A DNA stretch of 64,000 nt from Modestobacter marinus (GTDB lineage: Bacteria > Actinomycetota > Actinomycetes > Mycobacteriales > Geodermatophilaceae): the NCBI RefSeq assembly GCF_011758655.1, contig NZ_JAAMPA010000003.1:310001-374000 (forward strand), read 5' to 3'. The notes beneath the pieces are model-generated. The model was not told the origin of the DNA. It worked only from the letters and a program-made list of their open reading frames with translations, and searched no databases. Position numbers and translations under genes: made by a program. Below are positions 1-8,799 of this stretch, in pieces; within the stretch, counting starts at the first letter, position 1, and each line of letters starts with the position of its first letter.

Positions 1-275
1 ACGTCGAGGTCGAGTGCCTCGGACATCGAGTCGGCCAGCGTGCCGTAGAGGCGCTGCAGGACCTCGGGGTCCTGGTCCGGGATGGCGCCGATGGTCAGGG
101 AGCCACGCGACCCGGACGTCGAGGCGGCCGCGCCCCCGGACGACGACACGGGGGACTCCCGGCTGCAGGCGGCGAGCCCGGCAGCGAGGGCGGCGGCGCT
201 CCCGGCCAGGAAGCCGCGCCTGCTGAGTGCACGTTCTGCGAGACCACCCGACCGGACGGCGCGACGGGTGCTCAC
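1..275 (-). CDS. PhnD-type phosphate/phosphite/phosphonate ABC transporter binding lipoprotein, 5' part
   Basis: Only the first 91 codons are in the window; the gene runs off the left edge. The GTG start at 275 opens a protein with a twin-arginine-like segment (SRRGFLAG), a hydrophobic Ala/Leu stretch and a lipobox ending LAAC, then a Ser/Gly-rich linker. The mature part begins LTIGAIPDQDPEVLQRLYG, a typical opening for the PhnD family, in which the protein binds phosphonate, phosphite or phosphate outside the membrane and delivers it to an ABC importer. The permease and ATPase genes would lie to the left and cannot be seen. The exact ligand cannot be told from this fragment. Confidence 0.82.
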   Translation of the reverse strand, partial: MSTRRAVRSGGLAERALSRRGFLAGSAAALAAGLAACSRESPVSSSGGAAASTSGSRGSLTIGAIPDQDPEVLQRLYGTLADSMSEALDLD

Positions 276-367
276 TACGTCCTCGGATGGGGCTGGGGTG
301 CGGACACGGGGGACCTCCTGGAGGTGCGGACGACGGGGACGGCCTCATCGTCGCCCACGCCCTCCCA

Positions 368-460
368 CCCGGCCGCGCCGACCACCGAAATGGCCATGTT
401 GGTGGCCACCCACGCCGTCCCGCCCGGCCGCGCCGACCACCAAAGTGGCCATCTTGGTGG
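368..460. repeat. Two direct copies of a palindromic intergenic repeat
   Basis: Two copies, 368-405 and 423-460 (55 bp period), share CCCGGCCGCGCCGACCACC followed by a 24-bp near-palindrome (382-405 and 437-460). The palindrome has the form CCACC(G/A)AA, then TGGCCA near the centre, then TTGGTGG. Each copy can fold as a hairpin. They lie between the stop of the chemotaxis gene (469) and the start of the phnD-like gene, both on the minus strand. They could therefore end transcription of the former or be members of a dispersed repeat family. Confidence 0.75.
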
Positions 461-468
461 GCCGGGGG

Positions 469-2028
469 TCAGGACATCTCGACGATGCTGCGGGTGACCG
501 CCGCCTGCTCGGTGAGCACGCCCCCGATGAGGTGCTGGGTCTCGTTGATCCGCTCGACGATGTCCCGGATCGAGGCGAGTGCGCCCACCACGTCCTGCAC
601 GTCGCCCTGGATCGCCGCCACCCGGCTGCTGACGTCCTCGGTCGCCTGGGCGGTCTCCCGCGCCAGCTCCTTGACCTCACCGGCGACCACGGCGAACCCC
701 TTGCCCGCCTCCCCGGCCCGCGCGGCCTCGATGGTCGCGTTGAGCGCCAGCAGGTTGGTCTGCTCGGCGATCCCGGTGATCACCTTCACCACCTTGTCGA
801 TCTCCGCGCTGGAGCGGCCCAGGCCGGCCACGAACCCAGCGGCCTCGCCGGCGACCCGCTGGCCGTCCCCGGCGACCTTCGTGGCCTCGGCGACGTTGCG
901 CTCCACCTCGTCGATCGAGGCGACCATCTCCCGGCCGGCGTCGGCGATGCGCTGGGTGGCGGCCAGCCGCTCCAGGGTCTGGGAGATCAGGAAGGCGGTG
1001 TTGCGCAGCGCGTCCCGCCGGCTGTCGGCGAGGACCAGCGTGCGCTTGGCGAAGAAGTCCATCGTGCCGACGATCCGGCCGCCGACGCTGATCGGCAGGC
1101 AGACCCCGGAACGGACGCCGGCGTTGCGCGCAGCCGGGGCGCGGACGCAGTCGTGCACCTGGCCGAGGTCCTCGACGAACACCAGCTCGCCGGCCGCCCA
1201 GGTCCGGCCGGCGACACCCACGCCCCTGGCGAAGCCGGCCTCCAGCGTGATCCGCCGGAACTCCGGGCCCAGGTCGCCGGACTCCTGGGCGAACCGCAGG
1301 TCGTTCGTCGAGGAGTCCAGCGCCCAGTACGAGCCGTAGTGCCAGTCGAACTCCCGCCGGATCGTGTCCAGCGCGATGGACAGCGTCTCCTCCTGCGTGC
1401 GCGCCCGGGCGAGCCCGCGGAGCAGGCCGTTGATCGCCGCGACGTCGCCGGCGGCCCGCTTCTGCGCCTCGCCCTCGGCGACCCGGGAGAAGGCCTGCGA
1501 GACCAGCTTCCCGACCGCCCGGAGCACGTCCAGCCGTTCCGGGGTCGGGCACAGCGTCGCGGTGGTGAAGAAGTCCATGGTGCCGACGACGGCGCCGTCC
1601 CGGACGATCGGGAAGCAGATGCCGCTGCGCACCCCCGCCCGCTGCGCGGCCGGCGCCCGGACGCAGTCGGTGAGCTCGCCCAGGTCGGCGACGAAGACCA
1701 GGTCCCGGGCCCGCCACGCCCGCCCGGACAGCCCCACGCCGTCGGCGAAGGACGCCGTCAGGGTGACCTGGCGGAACTCCTGCCCGGCGTCGCCGGACTC
1801 CACGGCGAAGTGCAGCGCGCCGTCCTCGGGCGCGATCTGCCAGTAGGAGCCGTAGGCCCAGCCGAAGCAGTCGCGCACGGTGTCCAGGGCCGCCCGGGCG
1901 ACGTCCGCGGTGGTCGACGCACGGTCCAGGGCGGCGAGCACCCGCGTCACCGCCGTGACGTCGGACCGGGCCTCGGCGAGCTCGGCGCCGGGGTCGGGGA
2001 CGGTGCGGCGGGACGGGACGATGCGCAT
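469..2028 (-). CDS. Soluble methyl-accepting chemotaxis protein with two GAF domains
   Basis: 519-residue signalling protein. The ATG at 2028 was chosen because GGAGGA lies just upstream. Two similar GAF-type sensor modules fill roughly residues 30-185 and 195-350; both contain GSYW, a CVRAPAAxxAGVRSG stretch and GTMDFF. The C-terminal part is a short MCP signalling domain with the conserved hairpin tip ([18 protein letters not shown], about residues 419-440) followed by [15 protein letters not shown]. There is no transmembrane segment and no HAMP domain, so it should sense a cytoplasmic or diffusible signal and pass it to CheA/CheW. The two GAF copies look like an internal duplication. The ligand is unknown. 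Confidence 0.9.
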   Translation of the reverse strand: MRIVPSRRTVPDPGAELAEARSDVTAVTRVLAALDRASTTADVARAALDTVRDCFGWAYGSYWQIAPEDGALHFAVESGDAGQEFRQVTLTASFADGVGLSGRAWRARDLVFVADLGELTDCVRAPAAQRAGVRSGICFPIVRDGAVVGTMDFFTTATLCPTPERLDVLRAVGKLVSQAFSRVAEGEAQKRAAGDVAAINGLLRGLARARTQEETLSIALDTIRREFDWHYGSYWALDSSTNDLRFAQESGDLGPEFRRITLEAGFARGVGVAGRTWAAGELVFVEDLGQVHDCVRAPAARNAGVRSGVCLPISVGGRIVGTMDFFAKRTLVLADSRRDALRNTAFLISQTLERLAATQRIADAGREMVASIDEVERNVAEATKVAGDGQRVAGEAAGFVAGLGRSSAEIDKVVKVITGIAEQTNLLALNATIEAARAGEAGKGFAVVAGEVKELARETAQATEDVSSRVAAIQGDVQDVVGALASIRDIVERINETQHLIGGVLTEQAAVTRSIVEMS

Positions 2029-2165
2029 GGTTCCTCCACGGTCGCGGTGCGCCGTGTCTTCGACGTCCCGGTGACGTGGTCGGCAGGTGGGCCACGGACT
2101 GCAGCCGAGCGATCCGGTTGTGCCCCACCGGACGTACTTCCTGGTTCCGCTTCCCGTCGTGCGCC

Positions 2166-2181
2166 TAAGGTCGGCCGGGTG
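2166..2181 (+). promoter_or_regulatory. Putative leaderless promoter -10 of the HIT gene
   Basis: TAAGGT (2166-2171) is followed by 7 nt and then the GTG start at 2179. This is the arrangement expected when transcription begins at the first base of the start codon. No clear -35 was seen. Confidence 0.45.
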
Positions 2182-2550
2182 AGCGAGCCGACGAGCGACT
2201 GCCTGTTCTGCCGGATGGTGGCCGGGGAGATCCCGCCGGACGTCGTCCGGGAGACCGACCGCACGCTCGCCTTCCGCGACATCAACCCGCAGGCGCCCAC
2301 GCACGTGCTGGTGGTCCCGAAGGAGCACCACGCCACCCTCGGTGCGCTGGCCGGCGCCGACCCCGCGCTCACCGCCGAGCTGGTCGCCGCCGCGCACGCC
2401 GTCGCCGTCCAGGAGGGCCTGGTGACGGCGGAGGCGGCCGAACCCGGTTACCGCGTCGTGGCCAACACCGGTCCGCAGGCCGGGCAGACCGTCCACCACG
2501 TGCACCTGCACGTGCTCGGCGGCCGCGGCCTGGGCTGGCCGCCCGGCTGA
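2179..2550 (+). CDS. HIT family nucleotide hydrolase/transferase
   Basis: 123-residue histidine-triad protein of the HINT branch. The signature HVHLHVLGG (H-x-H-x-H) sits near the C-terminus, and the N-terminus carries [12 protein letters not shown], whose Cys pair is common in bacterial HIT proteins. HINT proteins hydrolyse nucleoside phosphoramidates and related adenylates in the cytoplasm; the natural substrate is usually unknown. A HIT protein next to phoH is a frequent actinobacterial neighbourhood. The GTG at 2179 is preferred over upstream in-frame codons because the protein then begins at the normal family position and a TANNNT box lies 7 nt upstream. Confidence 0.9.
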   Translation: MSEPTSDCLFCRMVAGEIPPDVVRETDRTLAFRDINPQAPTHVLVVPKEHHATLGALAGADPALTAELVAAAHAVAVQEGLVTAEAAEPGYRVVANTGPQAGQTVHHVHLHVLGGRGLGWPPG

Positions 2551-2578
2551 GGTCGCTCCGGGCTGCCAGAGTGGGCAT

Positions 2579-3400
2579 GTGTCCGAGACCACTGCGCCCG
2601 TCCGGCTCGAGCGGGACGGCGACGTCGCCGTCGTCGTCCTGCACAACCCCCCGCTCAACCTGTTCGACCAGGCGGTGTTCGACGCCTGGGAGCGGGTGAC
2701 CGGCGAACTGGTCGAGCTCACCGACCCGGCGCGGCCCGACCGGGCCCGCGCGGTGCTGGTCGAGGCGCACGGCCGGGTGGTCTCCGCCGGGGTCGACGTG
2801 CACCTGTTCGCCGAGATCGCCGAGGGCCCGGACGCCGTCGCCCGCGGTGGGGCGCTGTGGGCCCGGCTGCTGCGCACGGTGCAGACACTGGAGGACCTCC
2901 CGGTGCCCACCGTCTTCGCCGCGCACGGGCTGACCCTGACGGCGGCGTTCGAGATCTCGCTGGCCTGCGACGTGCTGCTCGCCGCGGAGAGCGCGTCCTT
3001 CGGGCTGGTGGAGATCGTCGTCGGGCTCACCCCGTCGATGGGCGGGCCGCAGCGGCTGGCCGAGCGGGCGGGTCCGGCGCGGGCCCGGGAGCTCGTGTTC
3101 ACCGGTGAGCGCTACCCGGCCGCCGTCCTGGAGCGGTGGAACGTGGTCAACCGGGTCCTGCCCGACGACGGCTTCGCCGAGGCCGCCCGCGAGTACGCCC
3201 GCCGGGTGGCGGCCGGCCCCACCGTCGCGCACGCGGCGACCAAGCGGCTGGTCGCCACGGCGGCGCGGCACGGCGTCCGCGCGGCGGACGACGTCGTGCC
3301 GGCCGTGTCCGGGCTGCTGTTCGGCACCGAGGACCTGCGCGGAGCCGTGGCCTCCTTCCTCACCGACGGCCCGGGGAGGGCCACCCACCGCGGCCGCTGA
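2579..3400 (+). CDS. Enoyl-CoA hydratase/isomerase family protein
   Basis: 273-residue crotonase-fold protein. Recognisable parts are [13 protein letters not shown] near the N-terminus, the oxyanion-hole regions around SAGVDVHLF and [18 protein letters not shown], and [19 protein letters not shown]. These enzymes hydrate or isomerise acyl-CoA thioesters, but the substrate cannot be told. The usual catalytic Glu positions of classical hydratases are not clearly present, so another crotonase reaction is possible. The GTG start at 2579 shares bases with an out-of-frame ATG at 2577. It lies 28 nt after the HIT gene and about 95 nt before phoH. Confidence 0.85.
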   Translation: MSETTAPVRLERDGDVAVVVLHNPPLNLFDQAVFDAWERVTGELVELTDPARPDRARAVLVEAHGRVVSAGVDVHLFAEIAEGPDAVARGGALWARLLRTVQTLEDLPVPTVFAAHGLTLTAAFEISLACDVLLAAESASFGLVEIVVGLTPSMGGPQRLAERAGPARARELVFTGERYPAAVLERWNVVNRVLPDDGFAEAAREYARRVAAGPTVAHAATKRLVATAARHGVRAADDVVPAVSGLLFGTEDLRGAVASFLTDGPGRATHRGR

Positions 3401-3495
3401 TCCCCGGCGGGCGCGGAGCCGGGTTCCCGGGTGCTCCACGCGGGTACGCTGGGCCGGGTCACAACCCCGTCGCAGGAAGGCAGGGTCGAGCGTTC

Positions 3496-4626
3496 TTGCC
3501 CGACACCTCACCAGACGCCGTACCGGAGACCATCGCGTCCTCCCGTGAGCTCTCCGCGCGTGCCGCGGGAGCCGGCGTCCCGGACCAGGCCGTACCGGCC
3601 GAGGTCCGCACCTCCATCACCGTCCCCGACAGCGTCTCCATGGTGGCCCTGCTGGGCTCCGGGGACGAGCTCCTCCGCCTGGTCGAGACCGAGCTGACCG
3701 CGGACGTGCACGTCCGCGGCAACGAGATCGCGATCACCGGCCAGCCGGCCGACAACGCCTTCGCCGTGCGGGTCTTCGACGAGCTGATCGCGCTGCTCGC
3801 GACCGGCCAGGCGCTGCGCCCGGACTCGGTCCGCCGCGTCGTCGGCATGCTGCGCGCGGGTGGCTCCGAGCGCCCCGCGGACGTGCTCAGCCTCGACATC
3901 ATCAGCCGCCGCGGCCGCACCATCCGGCCGAAGACGCTGAACCAGAAGCGGTACGTCGACGCCATCGACCACCACAGCGTGATCTTCGGCATCGGCCCGG
4001 CCGGCACCGGCAAGACCTACCTGGCGATGGCCAAGGCCGTGCAGGCACTGACCACCAAGCAGGTCAACCGGATCATCCTGACCCGCCCCGCGGTGGAGGC
4101 CGGCGAGCGGCTGGGCTACCTGCCGGGCTCGCTGTCGGAGAAGATCGACCCCTACCTGCGGCCGCTGTACGACGCGCTGCACGACATGGTCGACCCGGAG
4201 TCCATCCCGCGGCTGATGCAGGCCGGGACCATCGAGGTCGCGCCGCTGGCCTACATGCGCGGCCGCACGCTCAACGACGCGTTCGTCATCCTCGACGAGG
4301 CGCAGAACACCACCGCCGAGCAGATGAAGATGTTCCTCACCCGGCTCGGGTTCGGCTCGAAGATGGTCGTCACCGGTGACGTCACCCAGGTCGACCTGCC
4401 CGGGGGCGCGCAGAGCGGCCTGCGGATCGTGCGGGAGATCCTCGACGGCATCGAGGACGTCCACTTCTCCACGCTGACCAGCTCCGACGTCGTCCGGCAC
4501 CGGCTGGTCGGCGACATCGTCGACGCCTACGAGCGCTGGGACGCCACCCGGCAGGCCCCGGCACCGGCGGCCGGCTCCCGTCCGGCCCGGCACGGCCGTC
4601 CGCAGACCCGGCAGCAGGGGAGCTGA
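3496..4626 (+). CDS. phoH: PhoH family ATPase
   Basis: 376 residues from a TTG start at 3496; AGGAAGG lies about 15 nt upstream, so the start is moderately sure. An N-terminal KH-like region (to about residue 130) is followed by the PhoH ATPase domain with Walker A GPAGTGKT (near residue 167) and Walker [10 protein letters not shown] (near 262). PhoH proteins are cytoplasmic P-loop ATPases linked to RNA handling; in actinobacteria they sit beside the ribosome-maturation nuclease YbeY, as here (2-nt gap). The order matches Rv2368c-Rv2367c. The last 25 residues are Ala/Pro/Arg-rich and probably disordered. Confidence 0.93.
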   Translation: MPDTSPDAVPETIASSRELSARAAGAGVPDQAVPAEVRTSITVPDSVSMVALLGSGDELLRLVETELTADVHVRGNEIAITGQPADNAFAVRVFDELIALLATGQALRPDSVRRVVGMLRAGGSERPADVLSLDIISRRGRTIRPKTLNQKRYVDAIDHHSVIFGIGPAGTGKTYLAMAKAVQALTTKQVNRIILTRPAVEAGERLGYLPGSLSEKIDPYLRPLYDALHDMVDPESIPRLMQAGTIEVAPLAYMRGRTLNDAFVILDEAQNTTAEQMKMFLTRLGFGSKMVVTGDVTQVDLPGGAQSGLRIVREILDGIEDVHFSTLTSSDVVRHRLVGDIVDAYERWDATRQAPAPAAGSRPARHGRPQTRQQGS

Positions 4627-4628
4627 GC

Positions 4629-5126
4629 GTGCCCGTCGAGGTCGCGAACGAGTCCGAGGTCCCCGTCGACGAAGGGGCGCTGGCCGGCGTCTGCCGCTAC
4701 GTGCTCGACGCCATGGAGGTCAGCCCGCTCGCCGAGCTGTCGGTGCTGTGCGTCGACGTCGACTACATGGCCAGCCTGCACGAGCGGTGGATGGGGGAGA
4801 AGGGCCCCACCGACGTGCTGGCCTTCCCGATGGACGAGCTGGACACCGCCCGTCCCGACGACCCGGACCCCGGTCCGGCGCTGCTCGGTGACGTCGTGCT
4901 GTGCCCGACCGTCGCCGTCCGGCAGGCCCGCGCCGCCGGTCACTCGACGGCCGACGAGCTGCTCCTGCTGGCCACCCACGGCGTGCTCCACCTGCTGGGC
5001 TACGACCACATGGAGCCCGACGAGGAGAAGGAGATGTTCGGCCTGCAGTCCAAGCTCCTCGAGGGCTGGCGGGCCACCCCGCGGGAGCCGGTGACCGGCG
5101 AGCCCACGGAGCCGGGGACCCGATGA
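4629..5126 (+). CDS. ybeY: Endoribonuclease YbeY (rRNA maturation factor)
   Basis: 165-residue zinc-dependent endoribonuclease that acts in 16S rRNA 3'-end maturation and ribosome quality control. The metal motif [11 protein letters not shown] (H-x3-H-x5-H) is intact, and the preceding [10 protein letters not shown] is the usual family strand. The GTG start lies 2 nt after phoH, and the stop overlaps the next gene by 4 nt (ATGA), so translational coupling is likely. Length is normal for the family. Confidence 0.95.
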   Translation: MPVEVANESEVPVDEGALAGVCRYVLDAMEVSPLAELSVLCVDVDYMASLHERWMGEKGPTDVLAFPMDELDTARPDDPDPGPALLGDVVLCPTVAVRQARAAGHSTADELLLLATHGVLHLLGYDHMEPDEEKEMFGLQSKLLEGWRATPREPVTGEPTEPGTR

Positions 5127-6463
5127 GCACGACCGCGATCGTCCTGCTGGGGATCGCCGTCGTCCTGGTCCTCGTCGCCGGCGTCTTCGCCGCCCTGGAC
5201 GCCGCGTTGCAGCGGCTGTCCAAGGCCGCGGTGGAGGAGCTGCGGCGGGACGGCGCGAAGCGGGCGGGCCCGCTGGCGCAGGTCATGGAGGACCGGGCCC
5301 GGCACGTGGCGTTGCTGCTGCTGCTGCGGATCGTCTGCGAGACCGCCGCGACCGTCATCGTCGCGGTCATCCTCGACGGGTTGTTCGACGGCGTCGCGCT
5401 GGGCGTGCTGACCGCCATCGCCGTGATGACCGTGGTCAGCTACGTGCTCATCGGGGTCGGCCCCCGGACGCTGGGCCGGCAGCACGCCTACCCGATCGCG
5501 CTGTCCGCGGCCTCGCTGATCCGGCTGCTGGGCCGGCTGCTCGGCCCGATCGCCACGCTGCTGATCCTCATCGGCAACGCGATCACCCCCGGCAAGGGCT
5601 ACCGCGACGGCCCGTTCAGCAGCGAGGTCGAGCTCCGCGAACTGGTCGACATGGCCGAGGAGCGCGGCGTCGTCGAGTCCGGCGAGCGCAACATGATCCA
5701 CGGCGTCTTCGAGCTCGGCGACACCATCGCCCGCGAGGTCATGGTGCCCCGGCCGGACGTGGTCTGGATCGAGCGCGGCAAGACCCTGCGGCAGGCGCTG
5801 GCACTGTGCCTGCGCAGCGGCTTCAGCCGGCTGCCGGTCATCGGCGAGAACGTCGACGACATCATCGGCGTGGTCTTCCTCAAGGACCTGGTGCGCCGCA
5901 CCCAGGGCTCCTCGGACTCCCGGGCCAGCGAGCCGAAGGTCGAGGACCTGCTGCGCCCGGCCACCTTCGTGCCGGAGTCCAAGCCGGTGGACGAGCTGCT
6001 CCGGGAGATGCAGGCCTCCCGGGCCCACATGGCCGTGGTCGTCGACGAGTACGGCGGCTTCGCCGGCCTGGTCACCATCGAGGACATCCTCGAGGAGATC
6101 GTCGGCGAGATCGACGACGAGCACGACACCGTCCAGCGCCCGCCGATCGAGGAGCTGGCGGACGGCTCGGTGCGGATCACCGCCCGGCTGCCGGTGGAGG
6201 ACCTCGCCGACCTGTTCCGCGTCGAGCTCCCCGACGACGACGGGGTCGAGACCGTCGGCGGCCTGCTGGCCCGGGAGATCGGCATGGTCCCGATCGAGGG
6301 CTCGGCCGCCGAGGTCGGCGGCCTGCAGCTGGTCGCCGAGAGCACCGGCGGGCGGCGCAACCAGATCGACACGATCCTGGTCTGCCGGGTGTCCGAACCG
6401 AGCACCGAGGAGACGGACGACGAGCCCGCCCGCGAACCCGAACCGGCGGCCGTGGAAAGCTGA
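5123..6463 (+). CDS. CNNM/CorC-type membrane protein with CBS pair (hemolysin family)
   Basis: 446 residues. The N-terminal DUF21 (CNNM) domain has about four hydrophobic segments within residues 1-150. A CBS-domain pair follows (about 200-330; [45 protein letters not shown]), then a CorC/HlyC C-terminal domain. Family members are linked to Mg2+/Co2+ export or tolerance; the name hemolysin is historical. It overlaps ybeY by 4 nt and matches Rv2366c in order. The last 25 residues are acidic and Pro-rich. Confidence 0.9.
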   Translation: MSTTAIVLLGIAVVLVLVAGVFAALDAALQRLSKAAVEELRRDGAKRAGPLAQVMEDRARHVALLLLLRIVCETAATVIVAVILDGLFDGVALGVLTAIAVMTVVSYVLIGVGPRTLGRQHAYPIALSAASLIRLLGRLLGPIATLLILIGNAITPGKGYRDGPFSSEVELRELVDMAEERGVVESGERNMIHGVFELGDTIAREVMVPRPDVVWIERGKTLRQALALCLRSGFSRLPVIGENVDDIIGVVFLKDLVRRTQGSSDSRASEPKVEDLLRPATFVPESKPVDELLREMQASRAHMAVVVDEYGGFAGLVTIEDILEEIVGEIDDEHDTVQRPPIEELADGSVRITARLPVEDLADLFRVELPDDDGVETVGGLLAREIGMVPIEGSAAEVGGLQLVAESTGGRRNQIDTILVCRVSEPSTEETDDEPAREPEPAAVES

Positions 6464-6467
6464 CGGA

Positions 6468-6521
6468 GGACCCTCCCGCCCCACCGCTCGCACCCTCGCG
6501 GCGGGCCCCCGCGGAAGGGCC
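6468..6521. repeat. Palindromic intergenic element, copy 1 (terminator-like)
   Basis: A GGACCCTCCCGC arm, a middle containing CTCGCACCCTCGCGGCGGGC, and a GCGGAAGGGCC arm form an imperfect hairpin 5 nt after the stop of the CNNM gene. It resembles the element at 11974-12029 in order and spacing of its parts, so it looks like a repeated family that also ends genes. Confidence 0.6.
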
Positions 6522-6547
6522 GGACCGGCGGACGGAGAACTGAGCAC

Positions 6548-6880
6548 GTGGCTGAGCTGGACCCCGAGGACGCCAAGCTGATCACGCTGGCCCGCTCCGC
6601 CCGGAGCCGGACCGGTGCGGCCGAGGGGGCCGCGGTGCGCGACACGGACGGGCGCACCTACCTCGCGGCCACCGTGACGCTGCCCTCGCTGCAGCTGTCC
6701 GCGCTGCAGGCCGCCGTCGCCGCCGCGGTCTCCAGCGGGGTCGACGGGCTCGAGGCCGCCGCCGTCGTCAGCGCCGCCGAGGCCGTCGAGGAGGCCGGGC
6801 TGGCCGCCGTCCACGACCTGACGGGCGCGGCACCGGTGCTGCTCGCCGGCCCCGACGGGGTGCTCCGCAGCACCAGCTGA
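6548..6880 (+). CDS. Cytidine deaminase-like protein lacking the zinc site
   Basis: 110 residues, GTG start. Overall sequence and gene position (between the CNNM gene and era) match small actinobacterial proteins annotated as cytidine deaminase, such as the Rv2365c position. However, the zinc ligands and catalytic Glu are absent: where a deaminase has H/C-A-E there is LSALQAAVAAAVSSG, and no PCxxC motif follows. It is probably a non-catalytic member of the fold. Its conserved location suggests a role tied to ribosome or RNA maturation, but that is inference. Confidence 0.7.
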   Translation: MAELDPEDAKLITLARSARSRTGAAEGAAVRDTDGRTYLAATVTLPSLQLSALQAAVAAAVSSGVDGLEAAAVVSAAEAVEEAGLAAVHDLTGAAPVLLAGPDGVLRSTS

Positions 6881-6961
6881 CCGGGTGACAGTTCGGCCCT
6901 GCTCCCGGGGGGTACGGGGCTGACGCCGGAGGGCGGCCGGCGACCGGCCCGGCGGTGGCCC

Positions 6962-6967
6962 TACGGT
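6962..6967 (+). promoter_or_regulatory. Putative -10 box for the sensor kinase operon
   Basis: TACGGT ends 6 nt before the ATG at 6974, so a transcript could start at or close to that ATG and carry the short reading frame described next. Confidence 0.4.
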
Positions 6968-6973
6968 GCCCCC

Positions 6974-7027
6974 ATGGTCACCCAGCACCGGGCGGATCCG
7001 CTCGTCGTCCCCGGCGTGCTGCTGTGA
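6974..7027 (+). other. Possible 17-codon upstream reading frame overlapping the kinase start
   Basis: ATG at 6974 opens a 17-residue frame (MVTQHRADPLVVPGVLL) whose TGA stop (7025-7027) overlaps the GTG start of the kinase (7024) as GTGA. It lies 6 nt after TACGGT. The overlap is the same type used throughout this genome for coupled genes. It may be a translated leader that couples or regulates kinase translation, or chance; no comparative evidence is available here. Confidence 0.35.
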
Positions 7028-8097
7028 CCGTCCCGGGAGGGGCCGCGCAGCTCACCGACGACGAGGTGGACGCCGCCGTCGTCGACACGTTCCTGGCCGA
7101 TGCGACCGCGGCGGCCCCCCGGCTGGCGGCCGACCCGGGCCGGGTCGCCCAGCTGCGGAGCCGCGGCCTCGCCGTCCTGCGGGTCACCCACGCCCGGGTC
7201 CGTGGGCTGCCCCCGGCCGCGGCCCCGACCGGCCAGCCCGACGTCGGCGCGGCCCGGGCCCGGAGCGGCCTGCACCCGGTGGAGTCCCTGCGGGCGGCCA
7301 GCCTGCTGTTCCAGCGGGCCCTGCCCGCGCTCGTCGCACACCACCGGGACGACACGTTCCCCGGCGGCCGTTCCGCGGCCGAGCAGGTCGCGCTCGTCCT
7401 GCACCAGGTGATCGACGAGCTGGTCATCCCCGCGTCGGTCACCTACGTCGACGTCCTGCTCGCCCGGATCAGCGACGCCAACCGGGACGAGCGCCGCCGG
7501 GTCGCCCGCGACCTGCACGACCACACCAGCCACGGGATCGGCGCGGCGATGCAGGGCATCGACCTGGCCCTGCACCTGCACGCCACCGGCCAGCCGCTGG
7601 ACGTCGACCGGCTGCGCACCACCCGGCAGCTGCTGCTGGAGACCCTCAACGACGTGCGTGGCCTGGCGACCCGGCTGCGTGACGTGGTCGGGGACCGCTC
7701 GCTGGTCCAGGCGCTGCAGGAGTACCTGGACTTCACCGCCCCGGTCGGCCTGGAGGTGACGCTCACCGAGGACGGCGAGGAGGGAGCGCTGCTGCCCGAC
7801 CACGTCAAGGAGGAGAGCTACCTCATCGTGCGCGAGGCGATCCGCAACTCGTTCCTGCACGGCCGGCGGGCGACCCGGCTCGACGTCGTGGTCCGGGTCG
7901 CCGACGCGCAGCTGCAGGCCACCGTGGTCGACGACGGCGCCGGCTTCGACCCCGCGGCGGTCGACGTCACCCGCAGCGTCGGCCTCGCCTCGATCCGGGA
8001 GCGCGCCGAGGGCCTCGGTGGCGGGGTCGCGCTGGACGCCGGGCCGGGCGGCGTCCGCGTCGTGCTGACCGTGCCGCTGCCCCGGGCGACGGCGTGA
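7024..8097 (+). CDS. Cytoplasmic NarL-type sensor histidine kinase
   Basis: 357 residues from GTG 7024. There is no membrane segment. The N-terminal 150 residues are an unrecognised helical input region. A HisKA_3 dimerisation box follows (RRRVARDLHDHTSHGIG, phosphoacceptor His in LHDH), then an HATPase domain with an N-box (EAIRNSFLHGR), DDGAGFD and GLASIRERAEGLGGG. It should autophosphorylate and pass phosphate to the response regulator encoded next (4-nt overlap). The input is unknown. The pair interrupts the conserved gap between the deaminase-like gene and era. Confidence 0.9.
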   Translation: MTVPGGAAQLTDDEVDAAVVDTFLADATAAAPRLAADPGRVAQLRSRGLAVLRVTHARVRGLPPAAAPTGQPDVGAARARSGLHPVESLRAASLLFQRALPALVAHHRDDTFPGGRSAAEQVALVLHQVIDELVIPASVTYVDVLLARISDANRDERRRVARDLHDHTSHGIGAAMQGIDLALHLHATGQPLDVDRLRTTRQLLLETLNDVRGLATRLRDVVGDRSLVQALQEYLDFTAPVGLEVTLTEDGEEGALLPDHVKEESYLIVREAIRNSFLHGRRATRLDVVVRVADAQLQATVVDDGAGFDPAAVDVTRSVGLASIRERAEGLGGGVALDAGPGGVRVVLTVPLPRATA

Positions 8098-8753
8098 CCG
8101 GCGCCGAGCGCCGGCTCCGGCTGGTCCTGGTCGACGACCACCGGTTGTTCCGCGAGAGCCTGGGTGCGCTGCTGGCCGTGCACGAGGGCATCGAGGTGGT
8201 CGCGGAGGGGGCGGACGGGGAGGAGGCGGTGCGGCTGGCCCGCACGCACCGGCCCGACGTGGTGCTGCTGGACGTCGAGATGCCCGGCCAGTCGGTGCTG
8301 ACCTCCCTGGTCGAGATCCGCAGCGCCTCGCCGTCGACCCGCATCATCGTCCTGACCATGCACGAGAACACCCCGCTGGCCCGCCAGCTGCTGCTCCGCG
8401 GCGCCTCCGCCTACCTGATCAAGACGATCGGGCACCACGAGCTGGTCGCGGCGATCCGGGCCGCCACCGACCGTGACCAGGACCTGATCACCCTCTCGGT
8501 GTCCCGCGGTGGGCTGGCGGGGCTGACCACGTCGAGCGGGCCGACGCTGTCCGAACGCGAGGTGGAGGTGCTCGGCCTCGTCGGCAAGGCGCGCTCCAAC
8601 GCCGCCATCGCCGCCGAGCTGCGGATCAGCGAGGGCACGGTGAAGCGGCACCTGAGCAACATCAACGCCAAGCTCGGTTCGACGTCCCGGCTGGACGCCG
8701 TCCGGCGGGCGACCCGGGCACGACTGCTCGCCCCCGGTCTCGGGGACGACTGA
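8094..8753 (+). CDS. NarL/LuxR-type response regulator
   Basis: 219 residues. The receiver domain has VDDH near the N-terminus, the phosphorylation Asp in VVLLDVEMPG, and the conserved Lys in LIKTIG. The C-terminal LuxR helix-turn-helix reads LSEREVEVLGLVGKARSNAAIA, with the recognition part ISEGTVKRHLSNI. Its start overlaps the kinase stop by 4 nt, so the two form a co-translated pair. Target genes are not evident in the window. Confidence 0.93.
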   Translation: MTGAERRLRLVLVDDHRLFRESLGALLAVHEGIEVVAEGADGEEAVRLARTHRPDVVLLDVEMPGQSVLTSLVEIRSASPSTRIIVLTMHENTPLARQLLLRGASAYLIKTIGHHELVAAIRAATDRDQDLITLSVSRGGLAGLTTSSGPTLSEREVEVLGLVGKARSNAAIAAELRISEGTVKRHLSNINAKLGSTSRLDAVRRATRARLLAPGLGDD

Positions 8754-8757
8754 GGGC

Positions 8758-8796
8758 GGACCCCCTCCTCGCACCGGGCGGTGCCCCGGAAGGGGC
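8758..8796. terminator. Hairpin between convergent genes (degenerate repeat copy)
   Basis: GCACC GGGC GGTGC (8771-8784) is nested inside C-rich and G-rich arms (GGACCCCCT and AGGGGC). It lies between the response regulator and the convergent minus-strand gene ending at 8800. It could serve as a two-way terminator; its outer arms resemble the repeats at 6468 and 11974. Confidence 0.5.
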
Positions 8797-8799
8797 AGG

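Noticed and set aside
82-2178. Long plus-strand reading frame upstream of and in frame with the HIT gene
   Set aside because: It is antisense to the phnD-like and chemotaxis genes, composed of Arg/Pro/Gly/Asp as typical high-GC shadow frames, and the HIT family starts at 2179.
5000-6988. 662-residue minus-strand frame across the CNNM and deaminase-like genes
   Set aside because: Low-complexity shadow of real genes that show clear family motifs on the plus strand.
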